This document shows, piece by piece, positions 7,344 through 15,023 of a DNA stretch of 22,276 nt (its first letter is position 1; each line of letters begins with the position of its first letter). The stretch is from a virus. The position numbers and the translations under genes are program-made. The notes below the pieces were generated by a model. That model did not search any database and was not told where the DNA came from. It saw nothing but the letters and a program-made list of their open reading frames with translations. The stretch spans positions 1 to 22,276 of the IMG/VR virus record IMGVR_UViG_3300009481_000124, one strand, 5' to 3'.

Positions 7344-8263
7344 TGGCAGAAACAATAATAAATAAACCATTTCCAGCGTTAGAAGCAGGTGCAGGTAAAG
7401 CCATTGATATGGCTTCAACAATTGCCGGTCAACCGTTAACGACCGCGCAAATGGGCTTACCCGCTCAAGCTGGGTTAGATAAGTTTACACAACAGGCACA
7501 AGATTTAGCAGCTAGTCAACTAGGACTGGGTTCTTTTACTAGAGACCCAACTACAGGAGCGGTTACAAGTATAGGAGCAGGTACAGGTGTTGCAGGTTAT
7601 GCACCATACTTAACAGGAGCTGGTTCACAAGTTGGAGCGGCACAATTAACAGGTACTGGAGCAGGAACAGGAGTAGGATCTTTATCTACATATATGTCTC
7701 CTTATCAATCAGCTGTTAAGACCGCAGGTTTACAACAATTTGATGATCAAAGATTAAGAGACCAACAAAAATTACAATTTGATGCATTACAATCAGGAGC
7801 TTTTGGTGGTGGTAGACACGGCCTAGCAGAATCAGATTTCTTACAACAATCTTTAATAGACAGAACGGCTTTGGCTTCTAAATTTGATGCCGATGCATTT
7901 GCAGATGCACGAGCAGCAAGAACAGATGACAGAGATGCACTAATGGATCTAGCAAAACAACAACAGTTAATGGCAGCTGGTGATATTTCACAACTAGGTA
8001 CACTAGGTCAAGCTGGACAGTTATATGGTCAAGCAGGTTTAGACACATCTGCCCTATCAACACAAAGACAATACCAAGAACCTAAAGATAGAGTTAGTTG
8101 GTATGCTAATTTATTAGCTGGTTTAGGTGGAGGAATGGGAACAACTCCTTACTCTTCAGGACCTATGATGCAACAAACTAGCCCTGGTATGTCTGCAGTT
8201 CAAACAGGACTTGGTTCATTAAATGTAATGGACTACTTAAAAGGAATTTGGAATCCAAAATAA
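7343..8263 (+). CDS. Ala/Gln/Gly-rich virion protein, possible ejection/internal protein
   Basis: The protein has 306 residues and overlaps the previous gene by one base (TAATG). It is low in Cys and rich in Ala, Gly, Gln and Leu. The region about residues 117-175 has the recognisable order YMSPYQSAV, FDDQRLRDQQKLQFDALQSG, then AFGGGRHGLAESDFLQQSL, a long-helix motif I know from marine podovirus structural proteins. The region after it (ARAARTDDRDALMDLAKQQQ) continues as helix and may be coiled coil. The C-terminal part (NLLAGLGGGMG) is Gly-rich and ends MDYLKGIWNPK. Such Ala/Gln-rich helical proteins often are internal, ejected virion proteins in podoviruses (as T7 gp14), but no direct homology is claimed. 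The large gene two places downstream would be its probable partner. Confidence 0.6.
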   Translation: MAETIINKPFPALEAGAGKAIDMASTIAGQPLTTAQMGLPAQAGLDKFTQQAQDLAASQLGLGSFTRDPTTGAVTSIGAGTGVAGYAPYLTGAGSQVGAAQLTGTGAGTGVGSLSTYMSPYQSAVKTAGLQQFDDQRLRDQQKLQFDALQSGAFGGGRHGLAESDFLQQSLIDRTALASKFDADAFADARAARTDDRDALMDLAKQQQLMAAGDISQLGTLGQAGQLYGQAGLDTSALSTQRQYQEPKDRVSWYANLLAGLGGGMGTTPYSSGPMMQQTSPGMSAVQTGLGSLNVMDYLKGIWNPK

Positions 8264-8264
8264 T

Positions 8265-9455
8265 ATGGCAACAGTTTTAAAAAGACCGATGTTTAAATTA
8301 GGAGGACCTAGCTCTGATGGAGTTGGTATTCTTTCTGGTATGAAACGAACTGGATATTCTTCAGGATCAAATCCTCCAGATTGGATTAGCGATTCACAAT
8401 ATCTTGGTGCTTATGAGGGCGGAGACGGAGACAAAGTTGAAGACATTGAAGTGATAGACTCACAAACAGGAAATTCAAGCGGGTTTTTTAATGAAGAACT
8501 TGCTGAGTTATATAAAAAACTTAAAGATCCAGAAAAAGCAAAATATGGATGGAATGAGTTAATAAAAGATGCATATAGAACATCTAAAGGTGCAGCTACA
8601 GGTAAAGATTGGTTAACGAATGCTGCAGACTTAGCTCTTTCAAGAGATGATCAAAAAAAAGCAGAGAAAAAAGCTAAGAATGCAATGTTATATGAAGCAG
8701 CTCTTAAAGGTGGAAAAGCAGAGACTGATTTTTTAAGAGCCACAACTGATCCACAAACGCAAGCACGTATGTCATTATTACAAGATGTTATGGTAAAAAT
8801 GGATACATGGAGAAAAGAAAATCCAGGTAAAGGAATAAATGACTGGTTAAAATCAGGTAATACAATTGAAATAGACGCATCAATGAGAAATGCTAACCCA
8901 TCCTGGCCAGGTATTACATCAATTTTATTACGAGTAGAAGATATGGTTAAAGATTTTGATGCAGGAGCTTACGATGATGATTCATTAACACTTCCTAAAA
9001 AACCAGAGGAGATAGAAGCTTTTAGAAACCAACAAATACAAAGATTAATAGGAGCTTACTTAGGTTTTACAGGTAATGCTATGGGTGGTAAACCTATACG
9101 AAGAGGATACAATATGGGTATGGGCCCTGTTATGGATCAAGATGTATCTATGACTGAAAATATTCAAACACCTGGTGGTGATATGTCTATGACAGAAAAC
9201 GTAGACACATTTAATATGGGACAACAAGGTGGTATGCCTTCACAAACTATGCCATCTGATGATCCATTTGTTTTATTAAGAGCAAGACTACCTGAAGAAA
9301 TTACTGACGATGTTGTAAGACTAATTGCATATAACCCAGAAGCATTCACAGACTTTGCTGACATTGAAACTCAAGAAGATGTTATAGCATTTAACAAAAA
9401 GTATGGAGTGGAATTAGTTATTAACACTGATGAAATGTCAGGTGCAATAGCATAG
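8265..9455 (+). CDS. Conserved virion-module protein, unknown function
   Basis: The protein has 396 residues. Its start is in the TAATATG junction with no clear SD. The N-terminus (LKRPMFKLGGPSSDGVGILS, then MKRTGYSSGS) is a Gly-rich low-complexity segment like those in several neighbours. Residues about 75-160 are highly charged and helical (LYKKLKDPEKAKYGWNELI, DDQKKAEKKAKNAMLYEAAL). Near residue 270 it carries GNAMGGKPIRRGYNMGMG, close to GNAMGGLPRTRYAMG in the protein two genes upstream. The tandem SMTEN repeats (VSMTENIQTPGGD, MSMTENVDT) are a short internal duplication. The end, LPEEITDDVVRLIAYNPEAF then DFADIETQEDVIAFNKKYG, is a small domain that I recall as conserved in marine phages. 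No function is known. It is followed by an SD-led start for the largest gene. Confidence 0.6.
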   Translation: MATVLKRPMFKLGGPSSDGVGILSGMKRTGYSSGSNPPDWISDSQYLGAYEGGDGDKVEDIEVIDSQTGNSSGFFNEELAELYKKLKDPEKAKYGWNELIKDAYRTSKGAATGKDWLTNAADLALSRDDQKKAEKKAKNAMLYEAALKGGKAETDFLRATTDPQTQARMSLLQDVMVKMDTWRKENPGKGINDWLKSGNTIEIDASMRNANPSWPGITSILLRVEDMVKDFDAGAYDDDSLTLPKKPEEIEAFRNQQIQRLIGAYLGFTGNAMGGKPIRRGYNMGMGPVMDQDVSMTENIQTPGGDMSMTENVDTFNMGQQGGMPSQTMPSDDPFVLLRARLPEEITDDVVRLIAYNPEAFTDFADIETQEDVIAFNKKYGVELVINTDEMSGAIA

Positions 9456-9458
9456 GAG
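9454..9458 (+). promoter_or_regulatory. Ribosome binding site AGGAG overlapping upstream stop
   Basis: AGGAG overlaps the TAG stop at 9453-9455, 5 bases before the ATG at 9464. It fixes the start of the 1572-residue gene and is the third TAGGAGAT junction in the window. Confidence 0.75.
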
Positions 9459-9463
9459 ATTTC

Positions 9464-12400
9464 ATGGCATCTCTTTACGAGAAGTACTTTGGAAAAAAAC
9501 CACCACTCTCTGGAAAATCTAAATTTCAACAAGAAGCTGACAACCCACCCGCAATTCTTTCTGATGATTACATAAGAAAGGTTCAAAACTTTACATCACA
9601 ATCTAAAGAAGACATTAGAAGATTTATGCATCTCTTTAGCAGAGATCTTAAACCTCTTGAAATGTACATAGATCAGATGGCGACGGAAGGTCGTTCTGAC
9701 ATTAAAAACTTTACTAAGTTCATGCACCCTAAAGATAAGATGAAGTGGAGTGATTATAATTATCAGGGTAAAAAAGTTTACGATATGACCTATCGTAAAA
9801 ATACTAAAAAAGGACAAGATACACAAAAAGAATTTCTTCAAAGTGGATGGTTACAAATACCAATAGGAGTAAGTTCAGGAGCCTACAATACAATAGCAGG
9901 GACCGCGGAACTTGGAGCTTCATTATCCGATCTTTATTTAGATACAGATGTATTAGCTAAAGTAGAAAAAGCTTTACCAGCAATAGATTTAATGGATGTC
10001 TATGGAGACAAAGCTGGATCAGTAGCTAAGTTTACATCTATCTTAGTTCAATATGGTACTGGGTGGGGTATAGCTAGAAAAATAGCACAGAAAGTTATTG
10101 GTAAATTAGCAAAAAGAAAACTTGCACAAAAAACTGCAGGAGTATTAGATAAAGTTAAGATCCCTTCTCTTACAGGAACTAAAACTGGAATGGATATCGC
10201 AAGGTTTGGTGGCTACTGGGTATTACCAGCAGCTGTTGGCGATGCTATGGTATCTACTCAAGCTAATGAAACAATGGGAGATATATTTGGAAAGACAGAA
10301 GCTGAAGGTGGAAATAAATTACAACAACTATTAGTGAGTTCAAAGTCTGAAAGTCTTGATGGATTAGTAGGTAAAGAAAGAGCGGCTGCAATTCTTAGAA
10401 ACAAATTAAAATTTGGAGCTGAAGGTACAGCTTTAGTTGGTGGTATAACATTGGTTGGACCATCATTAAAGTTAGTTGCTAAAACTACTGGAAAAGTATT
10501 AGGGGGACAACAACTACCTAAGTCTTTACAGATGGGACCTATTACAAAAATCCCTGGCTTAGCTGACATGACATTAGGTCTAGGTAGTAAAATTTTATCT
10601 GCTCAAACTAAAGGTGGTATTGGAATACCAGGTCTATTTAGATTAGCTAAAAAAGGATGGACTAAAGGTATGACTAAACTAGGTATACCTAAAAGAGAAT
10701 ACTGGAAATTTTCTGACATGAATACATTTAGAAGATGGTTTGATGACTGGATAGTAGCACCTCTTAATCCTAACTGGAAATTTGATAAGGGTTCTGCAAC
10801 AGCTATGAGATTACAACAAAACATGGTTAGAAAAGTTAAAAAGAATTTTGATATATGGCAACGACAAATGGATAAAGCTATGTATGGTCTAGTTAAAGCT
10901 GGGTTTAGTGACATAGCATTTAACACTAGGACATCAGTTGCTGCAATGAGTTACTGGGATGATGTTATTAAAGTTTTAAAAGGACAAATGAAACTAGATA
11001 AACTTCCTAAATCTTTAAGAACAGGAACACGAGCGATAAGACAAATGATTGATGAACAAACTGACGCTTTACAACCTATCATTAGAGACTTAGATGTAAG
11101 AGAAGAAATGACTAGAAACATAGGTAAATATTTACATACTAGTTATGAAATCTTTAAGAACTCTAAGTGGAGAGCATCTAAAGAAGCAGTAGACGAAGGT
11201 ATTAAATACTTTATGAATCTACTAAGACAAAGTGATCCCCTATATAAAAATGCACGAAAAGGAACTGAAGCTTATAAAAGATTAGTTGCTGATGCAACAG
11301 AAAAAGTAAACTCTATACTTGCAATTGGTAGAAGAGAAGGAACTACTCCAGGCATGAGATTAAAAGAGATCATGAATGAAGCTGCAGCTATTAAAGTACC
11401 TGCTAATATATTTAAAGATCTTAAAAATATTCCCGATGAAATAGCAAATCTATTAGGTAAAGTAAGGGATCCAAAAAGTATTATATTAGATACGTTAGTT
11501 GAACAGGCACATACTATACACTCTTTCAATGCGTATAGAGAATTAGCTCGTCAAGGGTTAGGTAAATGGATATTTAGAAATAGAAACGAATACTTAGATT
11601 TTGTAGCTAAGAATAATATTGTTAACCCAAGAACATTAAAAGAAATAACAGTTAAAAAACCATACAACATGGACCTAGAAGGTCTTTTTAAAAATAAAGA
11701 TGGGTCTAACATGTTAGCTGCTCCTGAAATGGTTAAAGCAATTAGTGATCAAACATTATTAATTGATCAAGTATTAAAACTTCCTTTCTATAAAAGTTTA
11801 TTAGCTATTAAAGCTGCAACCCAAATTAATAAAACTGTTCTTTCATTAATGACTCAGATGAGAAACATAACAACAGCTAGTTCATTTGCCATGGCTAATG
11901 GCCACGTAGGTGCCGGTGCATCAGTAGCAGATAACTTTGAAATGTTATGGAAAGAAATGGTAGGTAAGACAGATAGTCCTGAAGCATTAAGAAAAATATT
12001 AGATGAAGCTTTAGAAATGGGAGCCCTTGATAACTCTACGATTGCAAGAGAGTTAGAAGATTTAATTCCAGAGTTAATTGGTGCAAGTAAAGTACCAAAT
12101 ATAAAAGAAACAGCTAAAAATGTTATTAAAAAGATAAGAAAAGGAGATGCAACAGACATAGGAGTAGATGATGTTGTAGGTAAAACTGTAAGTGATTGGA
12201 AAGGTGTAGGTGCTGCATCAGATGAAATATTTGAAAGGTTATTAACTAACAAAGGAGCTATTGGAAAGTTAGTTCAAAAGTCTATTGAAGCATATCAATT
12301 AGGTGATAACGTGTGGAAATTATTTGGTTATCAATTTACTAAGTCACAATTAAAACCTGCATTTAAAACTTTAGAGGATGTTAAAAAATATTTTAGAGAA

Positions 12401-14182
12401 GTAGAAGGGTTTGAATGGAACCCACTTAAATCTGGATCATTAACTGCCGGCAAACATGGACAAAATTTAAAAACTATTGAAGATGCTATCAAAGAAGTAT
12501 CAGGTTTAATAGTAAGAGATACTTATCCTAACTATTCAATGGTACCAAGAGCTGTACAAACTATAAGAAAGATTCCTTTCTTTGGAAACTTCGTAGGTTT
12601 TACATCAGAAATGTGGAGAAACTCTTATCAAATATTAAGAAGAGGTACAGCCGAAATGGCATCAAGCAACCCATACATAAGACAGATGGGTGCAAGAAGA
12701 TTAATGGGATATATAGGAACAGTTGGAACTTTAGTTCCTGTTGCATTCGAAACAGCACTGATGATGACAGGTGTTTCAAAAGAAATAATAGAAGCATACA
12801 AACAAAGATTTTCACCTGAGTTCCAAAAAGGACACACATTAATTCCTTTGACAAAACAAGATGAAAAAACTAAAAAAATTAAATTTGTAGATGCAGATAC
12901 GTTAATGCCTTATTCAGATGTTATAGTTCCTTTTAAAATGTTTTTAGATAATTGGAATACTGGAAAGAAAACAGACCAATCTACTTTAGGTTTGTTTGCA
13001 GACTCTATGATTCAATCGGTCATGAAAGGTATACAACCTTTTATTACTAAAGCTATTTGGTATGAAACTATGCAGGAAGTAACACCAAATAAAAATGGAC
13101 AAGCAAAAACTAAAAACGGATCGTTAGTTGCTGACTGGCAAAATGATGTAGATCCATTTAGTAAAACTCTTTATCATATATATTCTAAGATGTTACCAAC
13201 TACATTGAAGAGTGGTGAAAAAATATGGAGAGCATTTGAAGGCCAAGTAAGTAAGAGTGCGGTAGAGTTTGATCCTATGGATGAAGTAGCAGCTACGATA
13301 GCTGGGTTTAGAATGGGAGAAATAGATGCATTTAAATCTATGAAATATAAAATAGGTCAAATTTCAGCTGAACTTTCTAATGCAAGAAAGGTTTTTATTA
13401 ATAGATCAATAAGTGCTAATAGTTTAATGTCTGACTTTGGAAAAATAGAACAAGGACTACCTCCTACAAATATTAATACTAATTTTCTTAGATATCAAAA
13501 AAATAGATATAGAATTTGGTCTGAAGCATGGAAAGACATTGAAGCTTTAAGAACTATAGGTTATTCTGAATTTCAAATTAGAGAAATGTTAGAAGGAAGA
13601 AGAGCTTTCTCTAAAGACGAGGTTAAAATGTTAATGCTAGGTAGATTTGAACCTGCTAAGATACCAAAAATTAATTTAATGAATGAGAATGGATTCTCTG
13701 CCATGATAAAAAATATTAATAGAGAAAAAGGAACTTACTATACTCCTAATCAGTTTTATAATATTAATGATCTTAATGATATCTATCAAGCATGGAGAGC
13801 AGTGCCATTAGGACAAGACCCTACATTAATTGAACAAGAAATTAATGTTCCATTTGATGTCAGAGCAGGAGAAATTAAAGAAGATGTTTTAGATTACGAA
13901 GAAATTATTAAAGATCAAAATGAATTAATGGAAGAAAAAATAAAAGAAGACGCTGAAGGCTATGAAAAATCAATTAAAGACCAACAGTCAAAAACCACAG
14001 CTCCCATAGGTACGCCACCATTGGAAACTGAAATTTTTACGGCGTCGCGCGTATATCCTACTATTTCTGGGAGTCAAGTAAATCCGCAAACTAGTTTAAC
14101 TGGTACTCAGGAAGCTTTATTGGATCCTACTGAAAAACTAATAGCACAAAGACAAAATCAAGGATTAGGGAGTTTAGCGTGA
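9464..14182 (+). CDS. Giant 1572-residue protein, probable internal/ejection virion protein
   Basis: This is by far the longest gene and the last in the virion block, the usual place of the large ejected core protein of podoviruses (as T7 gp16). The protein is basic, mostly helical, with few Cys. Hydrophobic segments that could enter a membrane lie near residues 319-335 (GTALVGGITLVGPSLKLV) and 1081-1102 (YIGTVGTLVPVAFETALMM). Residues about 1468-1505 are a charged helix with a near-repeat 22 residues apart (YEEIIKDQ and YEKSIKDQ). The C-terminal tail (TGTQEALLDPTEKLIAQRQ) is a motif I recall at the end of equivalent marine phage proteins. I see no lytic transglycosylase or other enzyme signature. 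The SD at 9454-9458 sets the start. The last about 140 bases change to a more G/C-containing composition (for example GGCGTCGCGCG near 14041). Ejection role is inference from size and position. Confidence 0.6.
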   Translation: MASLYEKYFGKKPPLSGKSKFQQEADNPPAILSDDYIRKVQNFTSQSKEDIRRFMHLFSRDLKPLEMYIDQMATEGRSDIKNFTKFMHPKDKMKWSDYNYQGKKVYDMTYRKNTKKGQDTQKEFLQSGWLQIPIGVSSGAYNTIAGTAELGASLSDLYLDTDVLAKVEKALPAIDLMDVYGDKAGSVAKFTSILVQYGTGWGIARKIAQKVIGKLAKRKLAQKTAGVLDKVKIPSLTGTKTGMDIARFGGYWVLPAAVGDAMVSTQANETMGDIFGKTEAEGGNKLQQLLVSSKSESLDGLVGKERAAAILRNKLKFGAEGTALVGGITLVGPSLKLVAKTTGKVLGGQQLPKSLQMGPITKIPGLADMTLGLGSKILSAQTKGGIGIPGLFRLAKKGWTKGMTKLGIPKREYWKFSDMNTFRRWFDDWIVAPLNPNWKFDKGSATAMRLQQNMVRKVKKNFDIWQRQMDKAMYGLVKAGFSDIAFNTRTSVAAMSYWDDVIKVLKGQMKLDKLPKSLRTGTRAIRQMIDEQTDALQPIIRDLDVREEMTRNIGKYLHTSYEIFKNSKWRASKEAVDEGIKYFMNLLRQSDPLYKNARKGTEAYKRLVADATEKVNSILAIGRREGTTPGMRLKEIMNEAAAIKVPANIFKDLKNIPDEIANLLGKVRDPKSIILDTLVEQAHTIHSFNAYRELARQGLGKWIFRNRNEYLDFVAKNNIVNPRTLKEITVKKPYNMDLEGLFKNKDGSNMLAAPEMVKAISDQTLLIDQVLKLPFYKSLLAIKAATQINKTVLSLMTQMRNITTASSFAMANGHVGAGASVADNFEMLWKEMVGKTDSPEALRKILDEALEMGALDNSTIARELEDLIPELIGASKVPNIKETAKNVIKKIRKGDATDIGVDDVVGKTVSDWKGVGAASDEIFERLLTNKGAIGKLVQKSIEAYQLGDNVWKLFGYQFTKSQLKPAFKTLEDVKKYFREVEGFEWNPLKSGSLTAGKHGQNLKTIEDAIKEVSGLIVRDTYPNYSMVPRAVQTIRKIPFFGNFVGFTSEMWRNSYQILRRGTAEMASSNPYIRQMGARRLMGYIGTVGTLVPVAFETALMMTGVSKEIIEAYKQRFSPEFQKGHTLIPLTKQDEKTKKIKFVDADTLMPYSDVIVPFKMFLDNWNTGKKTDQSTLGLFADSMIQSVMKGIQPFITKAIWYETMQEVTPNKNGQAKTKNGSLVADWQNDVDPFSKTLYHIYSKMLPTTLKSGEKIWRAFEGQVSKSAVEFDPMDEVAATIAGFRMGEIDAFKSMKYKIGQISAELSNARKVFINRSISANSLMSDFGKIEQGLPPTNINTNFLRYQKNRYRIWSEAWKDIEALRTIGYSEFQIREMLEGRRAFSKDEVKMLMLGRFEPAKIPKINLMNENGFSAMIKNINREKGTYYTPNQFYNINDLNDIYQAWRAVPLGQDPTLIEQEINVPFDVRAGEIKEDVLDYEEIIKDQNELMEEKIKEDAEGYEKSIKDQQSKTTAPIGTPPLETEIFTASRVYPTISGSQVNPQTSLTGTQEALLDPTEKLIAQRQNQGLGSLA

Positions 14183-14400
14183 AAAGACCAAGAAATACAG
14201 GTGAGCACATAGTGGCTTTATATGGGCACATAACAGGGCTCAAAACAGCTATAAATACCATAAAAACTAACGATTTACGGCATATTCACAGGGATATTGA
14301 GGGTTTACATACTAAAAGCGATAGGTTATTGTTCTACATTATAGGAGGGTTAGCCTCAACGGTGGGAATCATTGTGGGAGTGCTTTTCAAATTACTATGA
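14179..14400 (+). CDS. Small C-terminally anchored membrane protein, holin/XhlA-like (putative)
   Basis: The 73-residue protein starts at GTG 14179, overlapping the previous TGA stop in GTGA. Residues 1-49 are polar and helical (LYGHITGLKTAINTIKTND, IHRDIEGLHTKSDR), and residues 50-73 form one membrane segment (LLFYIIGGLASTVGIIVGVL) ending in a short basic tail FKLL. An N-terminal helix followed by a single C-terminal membrane helix is the layout of XhlA-type phage haemolysin/holin proteins. The stop overlaps the start of an endolysin gene in ATGA, so the two are coupled, which strongly supports a lysis role. A structural membrane protein is the alternative. The residue-by-residue match to XhlA was not checked. 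Confidence 0.66.
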   Translation: MKRPRNTGEHIVALYGHITGLKTAINTIKTNDLRHIHRDIEGLHTKSDRLLFYIIGGLASTVGIIVGVLFKLL

Positions 14401-14888
14401 AATTAAGTAAGAACTTCAGCCTGGCTGAGCTGACCAAAAGTCAAACAGCCACTAGGATGGGTCTAGATAATAACCCTAATGAAGATGAGCAGGAGAACCT
14501 AAGATTGCTCTGTGAGAGGGTCCTACAGCCCGTTAGAGACCATTTTAACCACGTAGTGACCGTGACAAGCGGCTATCGTAGCGAAATTTTGTCAAATAAG
14601 ATAGGTAGCTCAAGCAAAAGTCAACATTGCAAGGGAGAAGCGGCGGATTTTGAGATATTTGGTACCCCTAATAATGAGGTATCTGACTGGATTAAAGAAA
14701 ACCTTATGTTTGACCAGCTAATCCTTGAATTCTACGAACCCGGACAACCCAATTCAGGGTGGGTACACGTCAGTTATAAGAAAGACATTAATTTAAACAG
14801 AAAAGAATACTTAATGGCCATCAAAGTAGATGGAAAAACTCAATATAAACCAATACTTGGGTTATCTACAGATAGATACGTCAAGTAA
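14397..14888 (+). CDS. Endolysin, Peptidase M15 (D-Ala-D-Ala carboxypeptidase-like)
   Basis: The 163-residue protein has the full layout of the Peptidase_M15_3 group: FSLAELTKSQTATRMGLDN at the start, PVRDHF then VTSGYRS (Arg61), SQHCKGEAADFE (His77, Asp84) and GWVHVS (His124). His77, Asp84 and His124 are the expected zinc ligands, and LILEFYE (near Glu111) is the usual strand before the last His. These enzymes cut the peptide cross-bridge of peptidoglycan, here to release progeny. Length fits a single-domain, signal-free endolysin that needs a holin, and one is encoded directly upstream with ATGA overlap. Codon use is distinct: more CTG, CTC, AGG and C-ending codons than in the virion genes, suggesting separate acquisition. 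The product could also be a virion-associated cell-wall enzyme, but position favours lysis. Confidence 0.9.
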   Translation: MKLSKNFSLAELTKSQTATRMGLDNNPNEDEQENLRLLCERVLQPVRDHFNHVVTVTSGYRSEILSNKIGSSSKSQHCKGEAADFEIFGTPNNEVSDWIKENLMFDQLILEFYEPGQPNSGWVHVSYKKDINLNRKEYLMAIKVDGKTQYKPILGLSTDRYVK

Positions 14889-14889
14889 G

Positions 14890-14894
14890 AGGAG
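14890..14894 (+). promoter_or_regulatory. Strong ribosome binding site for 40-residue gene
   Basis: AGGAG lies 6 bases before ATG 14901 and directly after the endolysin stop. It is one of the best SD sequences in the window and is the chief support for the tiny gene that follows. Confidence 0.7.
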
Positions 14895-14900
14895 AAATCT

Positions 14901-15023
14901 ATGTTTTCAAATATAATGAGATGGATAGACCTTAAACGAGAAAAACTTTGTTGTACTTTTTTTAATAAGTACCAAGGATTAATTTTGTTTATTATGCTAC
15001 TTGTTATTTGGTATAACGGTTAA
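14901..15023 (+). CDS. 40-residue single-span membrane micro-protein, possible lysis accessory
   Basis: The ORF starts at ATG 14901 and ends at TAA 15021-15023. Residues 1-25 are basic/aromatic with two adjacent Cys (WIDLKREKLCCTFFNKYQG) and residues 26-37 are strongly hydrophobic (LILFIMLLVIWY), so it should be a membrane peptide with cytoplasmic N-terminus. It follows the endolysin after 12 bases and has a strong SD, and its stop is shared with the opposite-strand helicase in the palindrome TTAA (15020-15023). Proximity suggests a lysis accessory (holin, antiholin or spanin part), but no lipobox is seen. It is too short for confident family assignment. Confidence 0.55.
   Translation: MFSNIMRWIDLKREKLCCTFFNKYQGLILFIMLLVIWYNG

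Noticed and set aside
10258-10926. Minus-strand ORFs of 103 and 107 residues
   Set aside because: They are antisense to the giant gene, have no SD and show composition typical of complementary shadows.
12613-12854. Overlapping ORFs on both strands inside the giant gene
   Set aside because: The giant frame is continuous and better supported; no SD or domain supports the others.
14953-14972. Terminator-like hairpin (GTACTT / AAGTAC) near the convergent gene ends
   Set aside because: Only a 6-base AT-rich stem, inside the 40-residue gene, with no downstream T run; probably chance.
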